A stretch of 64,000 nt of DNA from Mucilaginibacter gossypii (GTDB lineage Bacteria > Bacteroidota > Bacteroidia > Sphingobacteriales > Sphingobacteriaceae). Within the stretch, counting starts at the first letter, position 1; each line of letters begins with the position of its first letter. The notes beneath the pieces were generated by a model, which worked only from the letters and a program-made list of their open reading frames with translations, had not been told where the DNA came from and did no database searches. Shown here in pieces: positions 52,758 through 61,752 of this stretch. Both the position numbers and the translations under genes were made by a program. The stretch is taken from contig NZ_FNCG01000004.1 in NCBI RefSeq assembly GCF_900100945.1, forward strand, positions 434,001 through 498,000, given 5' to 3'.

Positions 52758-53801
52758 CTACATCCCTTTAAAGTCTGTTATAGTATTTCCATCATACCGG
52801 TACACTCCACCTACAGCACCAAACCAAATATTTCCTTTATCATCTTCTAAAATCCCAAAAACCATTGGCTTATTAGTTATTTCGGTTACTGATGGCTTTT
52901 TATCAGACAAGGATTTTTCATCGTAACGAGAAAGCGCCCAGGCCGCTGTATTAGCGCTAAAACCAGAAAGTACCCTGTTAGGGTTATCAGCATTTTCTGA
53001 ACTTGTCCAAATGTTTCCTTTTTTATCTTCGTAAACGTAACCCGCAAATTTCCGGGTGAAATTGGTAAATGAACTACCATCATAGCGCCACAGTCCATCA
53101 CTGCCGGCGAGCCAGATATTGCCCTTTTTATCTTCCATTACAGAACGAACGTTGGTAAAAGGTTTACCATTACGGCTGAAAACGTTAAATATTTTTCCGT
53201 CGTACACAAAGGTGTTGCCTCTTGTTGCAAACCAAAGCTTGCCCGTTCTGTCTTCAATAATTGAATTAACTTCATAAGGTGCCCTATCCGGAAATGTTTT
53301 CCCTGTTGGGTCTTCATTCATCCCATTTCCGTTTATGATATAATTCCGAAATGATGTTCCGTCATACCGGCTTGTTCCACCCCGAACGCCGAACCAGATG
53401 CTGCCTTTTTTATCTTCATAAATACTTACAACATCATTATTGAGAAGGCCATCCTTTATTGTAAAATTGCGAAAGGATTTACCATCGTAACGGTAAGCAC
53501 CTGAACCGATAGAGCCAAACCACAGGTTGCCTTTCTTATCTTCTAAAACAGAAAAAAAGCGGGCCGAAGTCACTTTACTTGTGATATTGGTAAAAGATTT
53601 CCCATCGTACCGAAAAATGCCATCAAAAGCAGCAATCCAAATGTTGCCTTTTTTATCTTGTATGATATTACGGGTAATTCGGTTAGGCCCGGCGAAAGGA
53701 ACTACGTTCTCGGCATGTTTTTGCTGGGCCTGTACAGGGAAATAAATTACTCCTGCCAGCAGAATAATCAGGCAGGAGAAAACGTTTCTTTTCTTTTTCA
53801 T
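52758..53801 (-). CDS. Secreted Reg_prop beta-propeller protein
   Basis: 347-aa exported protein with a signal peptide (VFSCLIILLAGVIYFPVQAQ) and about seven two-component-regulator propeller repeats, each with a DKKGNIWFG-type strand followed by RYDGKSFTNFT. In this phylum such propellers usually form the sensor of hybrid two-component systems, but here there is no membrane helix or kinase domain after the propeller, so it is a free-standing periplasmic or surface propeller. No SusCD genes are nearby. It converges with the flavin reductase-like gene. Confidence 0.9.
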   Translation of the reverse strand: MKKKRNVFSCLIILLAGVIYFPVQAQQKHAENVVPFAGPNRITRNIIQDKKGNIWIAAFDGIFRYDGKSFTNITSKVTSARFFSVLEDKKGNLWFGSIGSGAYRYDGKSFRNFTIKDGLLNNDVVSIYEDKKGSIWFGVRGGTSRYDGTSFRNYIINGNGMNEDPTGKTFPDRAPYEVNSIIEDRTGKLWFATRGNTFVYDGKIFNVFSRNGKPFTNVRSVMEDKKGNIWLAGSDGLWRYDGSSFTNFTRKFAGYVYEDKKGNIWTSSENADNPNRVLSGFSANTAAWALSRYDEKSLSDKKPSVTEITNKPMVFGILEDDKGNIWFGAVGGVYRYDGNTITDFKGM

Positions 53802-54030
53802 ATCATATCAAAGTTGATCCAGCGAAATTACTTTGATACCTCTCCGTCAGAAGAACCAGGATTGTAAATAAAAATGTAAACTTTGTAAATAAAGCCTCCA
53901 TATTATGCCTGGTGGCCGAAGCCTCCTCTCCCAGGGAGTGCAAATACTTATTTGGATTGACATTGAGCTGATAACACCGATCACAAGCTAAATATTTGAG
54001 CCCCAACCGCGTAATTAAAAAAATCAACGG

Positions 54031-54728
54031 TCAATACGCGTATTCCTTCCCTTTAAGATGATAATCAACTGGTAGCTGTCGTTTTTCAAATAATTCGTAA
54101 GCCGGTTTGAGGTTGCGCCAAAAGGCATCCTGTTTGTAAGCCGCATAGCGCTTTAAGTTTGCGTCATCCATCCGGAAAGGGAAAATATCAACACGAACTT
54201 GCTTTTGGCCGGCTACAAACGCCTCGTAAACCAGGGTATAAATTTCTTCAATGCGCGCATCAGTCATGGCATAGCAACCTATAGAAGCACAATGCCCATG
54301 TACCATGATGGCGCTGCCGGTATAACCTTTAGCTTTATCAATGGCATTAGGATAGCCTACATTAATAGCCAGGTAATAGTTGCTTACCGGGTTAAGTTGT
54401 TTGGGTTCTATGGTATATAAGCCTTCCGGGCTTTTACCATCGCCGCTGCGGGTTTTGGTACCTAATCCGCCTGAATATGTGCATACGTCATAAGTTTTAA
54501 AGAGCTGGTATTTATTAGCCGATTTTACCCATACTTCAAGTACGCTGATGTCTTTAATGATACGGAGGTACACTGGGCCATAGGGGCAAAGCCTTTATCT
54601 TTAAGTTCTTTCTGAAGTTTAGGCCATATTTTAAGACGTACATCGGTGGCCCGTTTGCTGTCGGGGATTTCGGTTTTGTGAAGTGCTAATAATAGAATCA
54701 GCAACAACAACGTAATTGGTTTAGGCAT
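54031..54728 (-). pseudogene. L,D-transpeptidase family gene broken by a one-base deletion
   Basis: Two frames that belong to one protein. The first (54728 to about 54580) gives a signal peptide and LKIWPKLQKELKDKGFAPMA. The second resumes with VYLRIIKDISVLEVWVKS and contains the YkuD-type active site MVHGHCASIGCYAMTD with the catalytic Cys. One added C in the ccc run at 54575-54577 would join them as A-P-V-Y-L-R, as in intact relatives. It would be a periplasmic YafK-like L,D-transpeptidase of about 230 aa. A sequencing error is the main alternative to a real frameshift. Confidence 0.85.
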
Positions 54729-54830
54729 TGGTTAGGTTTTTAACTATAATTATAGTTAACGGAGTTATTGGAAGGAAATTATGTGGGAGGGGAGATTTTT
54801 TGTTGGCTAAAAATGCAGGTTATAGTCTCC

Positions 54831-54922
54831 ATGTCATTGCGAGCGCAGCGCGGCAATCGCACGGATGCATAGCCGCTCTGTATAGCATGCGATTGCTTCG
54901 TCGTCCCTCCTCGCAATGACAT
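54831..54922. repeat. tcattgcgag-type palindromic element
   Basis: Perfect outer arms atgtcattgcgag (54831-54843) and ctcgcaatgacat (54910-54922), inner arms gcaatcgca (54853-54861) and tgcgattgc (54888-54896). Elements of this sequence type occur in many Bacteroidota genomes. No coding frame. Confidence 0.88.
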
Positions 54923-54944
54923 TTTTTGTTGTAAGCAGTTGGTG

Positions 54945-55691
54945 CTATATCCCCAACACCTGCTTCAACTTCACATACCCTGTTTTACTTACCGGGATTT
55001 TGGCACCCGATTTCAGGATGGCCAGGTGCGCGTCTTTTTCGTATGGATCGATACGGGTGATTTGTTGTATGGCTACGATGTAGGAGCGATGAACACGAAC
55101 AAAATGATTAGGATCAAGGGTTTGCTCAAAAAAGCTCATGGTTTTGTTTTTGAGGTACGAGCCTTCTTTGGTGATCACACTTACATAATCATCATCAGCC
55201 TGCAAATACTCAACATCGGCAACGGGGATGATCTTTACCTTAGTGCCAGTTTTTACCACAATACGCTCATGCTGCGCAGGCGACTGGGTAGCGGCGGTTT
55301 CCAGCAACTCTTCCGTTTGTTTAACAGCCGGTTTTGGCGTGGCTGAAGCCAGGAATTTTTCAACCGCTTTATTAAAGCGTTCTTTACTGAATGGTTTTAA
55401 TAAATAGTCAACCGCGTGTGCTTCAAAAGCTTTGATGGCGTATTCGTCAAATGCGGTAGCAAATATTACGGCAGGAGGCTGTTCAACCAGTTCCAACATT
55501 TCGAAGCCGGTAATTTTGGGCATCTGGATATCTAAAAAGACCAGGTCGGGCTGGTGCTGTTGAATGGCTTTAAGGCCTTCAAAGCCGTCGTTGCATTCCT
55601 GTATCAGTTCAATGTCTTTAAAATCAAGCAGGTATTCCCTTACAACCATGCGGGCTAAAGGTTCATCATCAATAATTAAAGCTCGCTTCAT
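54945..55691 (-). CDS. LytTR-family response regulator
   Basis: 248-aa transcription factor. The receiver domain (residues 1-120) has the phosphoacceptor in LVFLDIQMPKITGFEM and the switch Lys in YLLKPFSKE. The C-terminal LytTR DNA-binding domain (from about 140) has VEYLQADDDYVSVITKEG and FVRVHRSYIVAIQQI. It overlaps its kinase gene by 4 bases. Likely targets include the LiaF-like genes just upstream in the cluster, because the partner genes lie on the same strand. Confidence 0.95.
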   Translation of the reverse strand: MKRALIIDDEPLARMVVREYLLDFKDIELIQECNDGFEGLKAIQQHQPDLVFLDIQMPKITGFEMLELVEQPPAVIFATAFDEYAIKAFEAHAVDYLLKPFSKERFNKAVEKFLASATPKPAVKQTEELLETAATQSPAQHERIVVKTGTKVKIIPVADVEYLQADDDYVSVITKEGSYLKNKTMSFFEQTLDPNHFVRVHRSYIVAIQQITRIDPYEKDAHLAILKSGAKIPVSKTGYVKLKQVLGI

Positions 55692-56722
55692 AGTTGCGGT
55701 ATTTTTATAATGGTTGTGTACAGATCATCGCTCGCATGGGTTTCCATTAAATCATTGCGGGCATACAGCAAATATAATCGCCGTTGCACTCCCCGCAAAC
55801 CAAAACCTGTACCTTTTTTTGGTTTAGATGTTTGCGGATCGTAAGGGTTCTGTACCATTAAGTTCAGGTAGCCATCCTCAATTTCACCGCGAATGCTCAC
55901 TGTAACTTCGCCTATGGTGTCGTACAGGCCAAATTTAATGGCATTTTCAACCAAAGGCTGTAACAGCATGGATGGTAATATGGCACTTCCGCATTTGGGG
56001 TCACAGCTTATTTCGGTTTGTAGGCGGTGGCCAAAGCGTACTTTTTCTATGTCGAGGTAGAGGTTAAGATGCGCCAATTCCTCGGTAAGGCTAACCTGCA
56101 GCTGATCGTCCTTTTTAAGTGTTCCGCGCAAAAAGTCGGATAACTGGTGGATCATCCTGCGGGCCTCATCTGGTTTAAAGCCAATAAGCGCGTTGATGGA
56201 ATTTAAGCTGTTAAACAGGAAGTGGGGCTGTAGTTGCTGCCTCAAATTATATAATTCGGCCTCGCGGGCCAACTGCTCAGCTTCGGTTTTGCGTTTCAGG
56301 GTTTCTTTCTGATCCAATTGCGAAAACCATAACAAACTGATCATCGCCATCCACCCTATAGCTAAAAAGTCGGTAAAAAAGCGGATGGTTAACGATTGGG
56401 CCAGGAAACCGGTGTAAATCGTATCGCTGTTAATTAACGGCAAAAGGTAACGGCAGCCGGCCGTACAGATCCCTGCAAGCGCAACACACCATATAAAGAG
56501 ATTAATATAGCTGCCCTTGCCCGGTTGGTAGTAACGTAAGTTGTTATTGATAAGCCAGCATGCACATGAAAGCAATATGGCGCTTAACAGGCCATCGGTA
56601 GCGGCGGTGAACCATAAAAAACCAAAACTATGGATGATGTAAGTTTGCAATGCAGCCCAGGCCACACCGCATATTACAAATGCCGCGTATAGTTTTGATG
56701 ATTGTATTGATGGAACTTCCAA
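55688..56722 (-). CDS. LytS-type sensor histidine kinase
   Basis: 344-aa membrane kinase. Four hydrophobic helices (residues about 12-150) make up the sensor, with no separate periplasmic domain. The His_kinase region has LRQQLQPHFLFNSLNSINALI with the phosphoacceptor His, then LLLQPLVENAIKFG and FGLRGVQRRL of the ATPase. Cognate regulator is the overlapping LytTR gene downstream. Confidence 0.94.
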   Translation of the reverse strand: MEVPSIQSSKLYAAFVICGVAWAALQTYIIHSFGFLWFTAATDGLLSAILLSCACWLINNNLRYYQPGKGSYINLFIWCVALAGICTAGCRYLLPLINSDTIYTGFLAQSLTIRFFTDFLAIGWMAMISLLWFSQLDQKETLKRKTEAEQLAREAELYNLRQQLQPHFLFNSLNSINALIGFKPDEARRMIHQLSDFLRGTLKKDDQLQVSLTEELAHLNLYLDIEKVRFGHRLQTEISCDPKCGSAILPSMLLQPLVENAIKFGLYDTIGEVTVSIRGEIEDGYLNLMVQNPYDPQTSKPKKGTGFGLRGVQRRLYLLYARNDLMETHASDDLYTTIIKIPQL

Positions 56723-56750
56723 AACGGGTTACTTTCTGTGGTTTTAAGGT

Positions 56751-57086
56751 TTAATTTCTGATGCCCAATAAGGCCGACTTATGATGCGCCCATGCAATGT
56801 ACAGGTCGGCATCGGGTGTTTCGTGTATGTTGTAATACAATTCAGCACCGTCGGTAAGTTCGCCAAGCTGGTTAAGCTCGGCTACATCAATAAATTGCCA
56901 TTTAACGGTTTGTTTTTCAATATTCTTGAAGCTATCCTGGTTGGCGTGACCTATCCGGTTAGCTTTTTCATAAGCTACCAGTTCATTATCTGCGCTGATC
57001 AATCTTAATTGCTCATCAAATTGCGCCTGATGGTCGCCATCCCCGCTTATCACCCTGAAAACTAATTTTGCTACGTACCAGTTCAT
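56751..57086 (-). CDS. DUF4288 domain protein
   Basis: 111-aa soluble protein. The N-terminus WYVAKLVFRVISGDG and the middle EKANRIGHANQDSFKN with VKWQFIDVAELNQL match the DUF4288 pattern; the function of that family is unknown. It lies between the LiaF-like gene (36 bases) and the kinase gene (28 bases) on the same strand, so it is probably part of the LytS/LytTR transcript. Confidence 0.8.
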   Translation of the reverse strand: MNWYVAKLVFRVISGDGDHQAQFDEQLRLISADNELVAYEKANRIGHANQDSFKNIEKQTVKWQFIDVAELNQLGELTDGAELYYNIHETPDADLYIAWAHHKSALLGIRN

Positions 57087-57122
57087 GTTTTTATGCTTTT
57101 CGTAATTAGCTGCCTTGATTAA

Positions 57123-57977
57123 TTAATAACTGCGGATATCCACCCCTGCAAATATGGATACGCCTTTAAGCACCAGCACCTTTTCGCTGCCTACACTTGC
57201 GGTGCTCCTGATGCGTTTATCATCAACACTGGCAAAAACCGCCGCCAGGTCAGATACTACCTGCCAGTTTGATGGCACAATAATTTTGGTGCCGCCGAAG
57301 ATCTGGGTAATGTCAATGATAATGCGGCCGTTAATATCTGCCTGGGTAAAATCAAGCTCGGCCCCGCCAAATATGTTTACGATATCACCACCGCGGAACT
57401 GTTTGGAAAGAATGGTTTTGTTAACCCCACCAAAAATGGATACAGTATCGATATAATCATCGCCAGAATATTTGGTGTTGTATTGCTGTTGTTTTTGTGC
57501 GTAAGGATCAACCGGGGGGATCTCGCTGCCTTCTTCTTTTACGGTGTAGTCAACAGTTTCGGCTTTTTCAAATTGGAAGGGCTCTTTTTTATCCCAGTTG
57601 GCCCATTTCTCTCCTTTGAAATCGTTTTTCCATTGCTGCGGATCAAAATGTTTGTTGCGCCTTAATATCAGCCACATACCAAATCCAATTACAGCTAAGG
57701 GCCAAAGAATACGGTCGGAATTATTGATGTTTTTGCTGAGCAGAAGCAATACACCTAAGCCTACCAGCAAAAGCCATGAGGCTTTTTTGTACTGATGCTT
57801 TGAGCCAATATAAAGCCCCCAGAAGACAAGCCAAAATGGCCACAAAACAATATTATGTGGTATAAAGAAGAGGTTGAACTGCTGAAGCAGCAGTATGCTG
57901 CCTACAGCAAGTAAAATGATCCCGGCAACAGACTTACCCTTGTTGGGATCTTTTGGATGTTCTATATCGTTGTTCAT
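57123..57977 (-). CDS. LiaF-like membrane protein (DUF5668 plus C-terminal domain)
   Basis: 284-aa protein. Residues about 15-105 contain four membrane segments of the DUF5668 type (GIILLAVGSILLLQQFNLFF is the first). A charged linker follows, then from about 170 a beta-helix-like LiaF C-terminal domain with repeated SIFGG/NIFGG/QIFGG motifs. LiaF proteins modulate envelope-stress two-component systems, which fits the LytS/LytTR genes downstream. Its own full promoter lies at 58006-58037. Confidence 0.9.
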   Translation of the reverse strand: MNNDIEHPKDPNKGKSVAGIILLAVGSILLLQQFNLFFIPHNIVLWPFWLVFWGLYIGSKHQYKKASWLLLVGLGVLLLLSKNINNSDRILWPLAVIGFGMWLILRRNKHFDPQQWKNDFKGEKWANWDKKEPFQFEKAETVDYTVKEEGSEIPPVDPYAQKQQQYNTKYSGDDYIDTVSIFGGVNKTILSKQFRGGDIVNIFGGAELDFTQADINGRIIIDITQIFGGTKIIVPSNWQVVSDLAAVFASVDDKRIRSTASVGSEKVLVLKGVSIFAGVDIRSY

Positions 57978-58005
57978 TGTATTATCTGCAAATTGAAATC
58001 ATATC

Positions 58006-58037
58006 CAAAACTAAGGTAACATTATAGTTGAGCCAAA
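58006..58037 (-). promoter_or_regulatory. Promoter of the LiaF-LytS-LytTR transcript
   Basis: TTTG (58034-58037), 20 bases, TAGTTTTG (58006-58013) on the minus strand; full consensus, about 28 bases before the start codon. The -7 box and the following G are identical to those at 60337-60344. Confidence 0.78.
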
Positions 58038-58194
58038 CAAAAACTGGCGACGTATTTAAAGAAATCGGTGAAGGGGGATGTTTTGGCGGTGAAAAAGTTG
58101 CGGTTGATTTTTTATCATCCGGCAAAAATAAAAATTTGTATGTTGCGACGGTTTTTTATCTATAAATAACCATACTAAACTTTATCATATTAAG

Positions 58195-59400
58195 ATGAAA
58201 CAGGACTTTAGCCCATTCCGCGGCACTGTGTTTGAAAAGGAATACACCCTCAGTATTGGATGGAAAATATTTTTATACATCTTTATTGCGACGATGATTA
58301 TCGGAGGGGCTTATCTGACTTATACTTCTATCGCCGATAAAAGTTGGTGGCTGCCGTCAATCGGTATTGCGCTGATAGCGCTGGGTATTTATTGTTATCT
58401 CGAATTAAAAGCAAGTAAGATAATTATATCCAATAACGGTATAAAAAGAGTAGGATATTTTAGCAGCCGGGAACTGTTGACGAATGATATTAAAGGTTAC
58501 GATACCGCCCAGGGTAAAAGGATAACGATACGGCCTGTCGATAAATCAAATAAAGCAATAGTTTTAAGCGATTACAGCTACTTTTCTGACCATCGCGGGA
58601 TATTGGAATGGATATTGGCAAATTGTAAGGATCTTGATGCCGAACAGGAACGGATAGGAATTGAGGAGATCCAAAACGACGATAGTTACGGCTACACCGG
58701 AGAAGAGCGGTTGGCCGAGTTAAAACGGTTAAAGCGATTTTGCTCGTACTTTAATTATGCCGGAGCAGCTGTGTGCTTTTGGGTGTTTATGTATCCCCGG
58801 CCTTATGATTTTGCTGTTTTAACAGGCATTGTATGGCCTTTAGTAGTGATGTTTGTGTTTTATTCAAAGAGAGATGTGGTTACGCTTAACAGTGCCGATA
58901 GGAAGAAACAGGCTGTATATCCATCACTGAACACTGCATTTATACTGCCGCCGTTTGCGCTTCTGGTAAGAACTTTTGTTGATTTTAAATTAATGCATTT
59001 AACAGATGCACTTTTGCCTGCAGCCGTAATTATGGTTGTTTTAGGCGCAGCTTTTATTGGGATAATAATGAGCGCGAAGGAAAAAGCACGTAACAACAGA
59101 ACTACCTGGTTCAGCGCTGTGATGTTTGTTCTGTTATATGGTTTTACAGCACCTATCCTGATCAATTGTAATTTTGATTACGCCGAACCAAAAGTGTACA
59201 CAGCACGGGTGCTTAACCAAAGGGTATTGACGGGGAAACATACTTCATATGAATTAACACTAAGCAAATGGGGGCCGAAAGAAAGCGAAGAAACCGAAGT
59301 ATCCAAATCGCTTTATTACCAGGTCAAAGTTGGGGATACTGTATACATAAATCTAAAACCCGGACTTTTTAAAATGCCATGGTTTTATGTCAGTAAATAA
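58195..59400 (+). CDS. Multi-pass membrane protein, unknown
   Basis: 401-aa protein with two N-terminal helices (residues about 22-65), a cytoplasmic stretch of 110 residues with a PH-like feel (ASKIIISNNGIKRVGYFSSREL), then about five more helices (residues 185-335) and a C-terminal beta-rich tail (YELTLSKWGPKESEE). No family is recognised with confidence. It lies on the opposite strand to the LiaF/LytTR genes around it, followed 36 bases later by another small membrane protein gene, so the two form a separate unit. Confidence 0.75.
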   Translation: MKQDFSPFRGTVFEKEYTLSIGWKIFLYIFIATMIIGGAYLTYTSIADKSWWLPSIGIALIALGIYCYLELKASKIIISNNGIKRVGYFSSRELLTNDIKGYDTAQGKRITIRPVDKSNKAIVLSDYSYFSDHRGILEWILANCKDLDAEQERIGIEEIQNDDSYGYTGEERLAELKRLKRFCSYFNYAGAAVCFWVFMYPRPYDFAVLTGIVWPLVVMFVFYSKRDVVTLNSADRKKQAVYPSLNTAFILPPFALLVRTFVDFKLMHLTDALLPAAVIMVVLGAAFIGIIMSAKEKARNNRTTWFSAVMFVLLYGFTAPILINCNFDYAEPKVYTARVLNQRVLTGKHTSYELTLSKWGPKESEETEVSKSLYYQVKVGDTVYINLKPGLFKMPWFYVSK

Positions 59401-59436
59401 GTTGGTAAATTAAGGGCTCAAATCCGGTCAAACTCA

Positions 59437-59820
59437 ATGAAAATACTGGCGATATCAGCAGGCATATTAATAGCAATATTATCTGTGCTTGGAATGCTGA
59501 ATTGTAAAGCACAGTTGCAGATACAAAATGAAGGAAGCATTGTAAAAATGAAAATAATTGAGCTTCCGGGCGTGTGTAGTGGAACTAAAGCTAAGTACTT
59601 TATGAAAGTATTTTATGAGGGGGCGACATACTCAAAGCAGATAGGCGCAAATTTTTGTGAGACGCACCGGGTAGGGAAAAATATAGAGATGAAGTATTTA
59701 AAAGGGAAAGATCAGATTCTTTTTCCTGAAGAAGATGTAATAGGTAATTTAATTGCCGCCACCGCAATATGCCTTTTGGGTATATTTATTATAATATACG
59801 CACTGAAAACACTGCAATAA
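59437..59820 (+). CDS. Small membrane protein, unknown
   Basis: 127-aa protein with a membrane helix at each end (MKILAISAGILIAILSVLGM and GNLIAATAICLLGIFIIIYA) and a soluble middle containing two cysteines (PGVCSGTKAKYF and ANFCETHRVG). The fold resembles small DUF3592-like proteins but the match is not secure. It is in line with the preceding membrane protein gene, probably cotranscribed, and is followed by a bidirectional terminator. Confidence 0.72.
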   Translation: MKILAISAGILIAILSVLGMLNCKAQLQIQNEGSIVKMKIIELPGVCSGTKAKYFMKVFYEGATYSKQIGANFCETHRVGKNIEMKYLKGKDQILFPEEDVIGNLIAATAICLLGIFIIIYALKTLQ

Positions 59821-59851
59821 GCTCTACTTGCCCGCGGTTTATATAAAACAA

Positions 59852-59884
59852 AAAGCCGGGGCTTTTTAAAAATGCCCCGGCTTT
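59852..59884. terminator. Bidirectional terminator
   Basis: Eleven-base perfect GC-rich stem (59852-59862 with 59874-59884), 11-base loop, A and T tracts on either side, between convergent genes. Confidence 0.88.
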
Positions 59885-59906
59885 GATATATGATGGATGA
59901 TTGAGT

Positions 59907-60314
59907 TTAAGCTTCGGTTTTGGGTTGTTCAAAGTCGAAGTGTTGTTTAGCTTTTTCGTTCTTTTCCCAGAAGTCCCGGTCGGTTTGTTTGGCCGGTTTG
60001 ATGGCTATCCAGGTGCCAAGCAGCATCAATGCAATTGGCCAGGTTATACGGTCGGCGTTATAAACGTTATCATTTACCAGGAATATGATGCCTAACAGTA
60101 TCATAAAGATCCATGATGGTTTTTTAAAGTCATGTTTGGCACCCATGTAAGCGCCCCAGGCTATGAACCACATTGGCCAGCTAAAAAGCCAGTCGGGAAG
60201 TAGGAAGGCATTAAGCTGATCTATCAGAAATAAACCACCGGCTGCCAGTAAAATTATTCCTAACATGATTTTGCCATTTCTTTTGTTTTCGGTGTTTATT
60301 ATATCGTTGTTCAT
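59907..60314 (-). CDS. LiaF N-terminal-like membrane protein (DUF5668)
   Basis: 135-aa protein with four membrane segments, a paralogue of the N-terminal half of the LiaF-like protein encoded at 57123-57977: both start MNNDI, share GIILLA.G...L.DQ/QQ.N and the PxWFIAWGAYMGAKHDFKKPSW type segment, and continue with NADRITWPIA. It lacks the LiaF C-terminal domain. It has its own promoter of the same sequence type (60337-60367), so both genes may respond to the same control. The two plus-strand membrane protein genes lie between the paralogues. Confidence 0.86.
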   Translation of the reverse strand: MNNDIINTENKRNGKIMLGIILLAAGGLFLIDQLNAFLLPDWLFSWPMWFIAWGAYMGAKHDFKKPSWIFMILLGIIFLVNDNVYNADRITWPIALMLLGTWIAIKPAKQTDRDFWEKNEKAKQHFDFEQPKTEA

Positions 60315-60336
60315 CGCTTTAAGTTTTAATGTTACC

Positions 60337-60367
60337 CAAAACTACTGCAACAGGGCAGGCGGGTCAA
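60337..60367 (-). promoter_or_regulatory. Promoter of the DUF5668 gene
   Basis: TTG (60365-60367), 20 bases, TAGTTTTG (60337-60344) on the minus strand, about 23 bases before the start codon; closely similar to the promoter at 58006-58037. Confidence 0.72.
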
Positions 60368-60429
60368 TCAATTGTTGGCGATGTAAGGGGAGATGTCGGT
60401 AAAGTAGGGGATAAGGGCGGTGAAAAGAA

Positions 60430-60489
60430 GCGGAGCGGCAAGAGCCAGGAAGTCAAGAGTCAAGAAGCAAGATCAAAGAAGCAAGAAAA
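60430..60489. repeat. Array of a 7-base word (CAAGAGT type)
   Basis: About seven units such as CAAGAGT, CAAGAAG, CAAGATC and CAAGAAA with 7-base spacing (one of 8). No inverted partner is evident. Confidence 0.75.
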
Positions 60490-60520
60490 GAAAGAGTAGG
60501 TTCTTATTCAAAAATCAAAT

Positions 60521-60655
60521 TGTCATACGACAGAGCACCGGAAGGAATGAGCGCCCGAGCGAAAGAGAAATCTTATGCGCCATATATCTCACAGCAAGGT
60601 GTATAAGATTTCTCCTCACACCACCCCATGCCCCCACCGGTTCGTCGAAATGACA
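60521..60655. repeat. Imperfect palindrome with gagaaatctta arms
   Basis: Outer tgtcat / atgaca ends, and inner arms agagaaatcttat and ataagatttctc, with unmatched stretches between. Sequence type seen between genes in many Bacteroidota. Confidence 0.65.
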
Positions 60656-60667
60656 ATTTTTGATCAA

Positions 60668-60700
60668 AAAAGAACCCTCTCCTTTGGAGAGGGCAGGGTG
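60668..60700. repeat. C/G-rich palindrome
   Basis: ccctctcctttggagaggg core followed by cagggtgagg, just before the aguA stop codon. Same broad type as the repeat inside hppD. Confidence 0.6.
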
Positions 60701-60705
60701 AGGTC

Positions 60706-61752
60706 TTATTCCGGTTCTTGCTGGCTCAGGCAGTGGAAACTGCCGAGGCCCCAGATAATGTCGGTACTGTCAATGCCCACAACCTTGCGGTCGGGAAAGC
60801 ATTTGGTTAATATATCAAGCGCTTTATCGTCGTTCTTTGAACGGTAAGTAGGCACAATAACGGCCGAGTTGGCAATGTAAAAATTAGCATAAGATGCCGG
60901 TAAACGGGTATCTTCATAAACAACCGCATCAGGCATGGGCAATTCAACAATGTTTAGCTGTTTGCCGTTAAGCAGGCGCATGGTTTTCAGCGTTTCGAGG
61001 TTTTCCTGTAGCAGGTGATAGTTTTCATCGTTCTTATCTTCCTCCACAACGGTAACTACGGTATCTTCGTTTACAAAGCGGGTGATATCGTCGATATGTC
61101 CGTCGGTATCATCTCCTACAATGCCATCACCCAGCCAAAGGATCTGTTCTGCGCCATAATAACTTTGCAGGTAGCTCTCAATTTGTTGCTGGTTAAGCTG
61201 CGGGTTCCGGTTTTTGTTAAGCAGGCAAGCAGTGGTAGTTAAAATAGTGCCTTTACCGTTAAAGTCGACCGAGCCACCTTCCATTACTATGCCGGGATTA
61301 AATACCGGCAAACCAAAGTGGTTACCTATTTTGGTAGGGATCACGTCATCCAGGTCGAATGGAGGGTATTTGCCGCCCCATGCGTTATAACCCCAGTCTA
61401 CGATAGCTTTTTGACTTGTAGTTGGGTTGATCAAAAACGCCGGACCGTGGTCGCGGCACCAGGCATCATTGGTCGGGAATTCAAAGATCTCGATCTTATT
61501 CAAATCCACACCGGCATTCTGCAGTTGAAAAATTACAGATGCTTTCATATCCTCATTTACTACGTTGATACGTACCAGTTCGCCTTCGGTAACTACCTTA
61601 ATGAACTCAATGTAAGGTGCGTAAATGGTATCGATCTTGCCCGGCCATGAAGCTTCCTTATGTGGCCAGCTTAACCAAGTGGCGGTATGTTTAGCCCACT
61701 CGGCGGGAAAAGAAAAGCCTTGCGAGGCGGGGGTAAGTATAATTTTGTCCAT
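60706..61752 (-). CDS. aguA: Agmatine deiminase
   Basis: Hydrolyses agmatine to N-carbamoylputrescine and ammonia. About 348 aa from the ATG at 61752; an in-frame ATG at 61773 adds seven residues encoded by the word array and is not preferred. Family motifs: ATWLSWPHKEASWPG, NDAWCRDHGPAFL, GGSVDFNGKGTILTT, LGDGIVGDDTDGHIDDITRF, and near the end GLGSFHCLSQQEP with the catalytic Cys. The partner aguB lies upstream, separated by a four-helix-bundle gene. Confidence 0.96.
   Translation of the reverse strand: MDKIILTPASQGFSFPAEWAKHTATWLSWPHKEASWPGKIDTIYAPYIEFIKVVTEGELVRINVVNEDMKASVIFQLQNAGVDLNKIEIFEFPTNDAWCRDHGPAFLINPTTSQKAIVDWGYNAWGGKYPPFDLDDVIPTKIGNHFGLPVFNPGIVMEGGSVDFNGKGTILTTTACLLNKNRNPQLNQQQIESYLQSYYGAEQILWLGDGIVGDDTDGHIDDITRFVNEDTVVTVVEEDKNDENYHLLQENLETLKTMRLLNGKQLNIVELPMPDAVVYEDTRLPASYANFYIANSAVIVPTYRSKNDDKALDILTKCFPDRKVVGIDSTDIIWGLGSFHCLSQQEPE

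Larger units (their letters stand above)
60315..60705. other. Repeat-rich gap before aguA
   Basis: 391 bases with a promoter for the DUF5668 gene, a purine-rich 7-base word array (60430-60489), a gagaaatct-type palindrome (60521-60655) and a C/G-rich palindrome (60668-60700). Short plus-strand frames across it are made of repeat sequence and are not called. Confidence 0.6.

Noticed and set aside
60420..60847. Two plus-strand frames before and in the aguA end
   Set aside because: They are made of the purine word array and palindromic repeats and run antisense into aguA.
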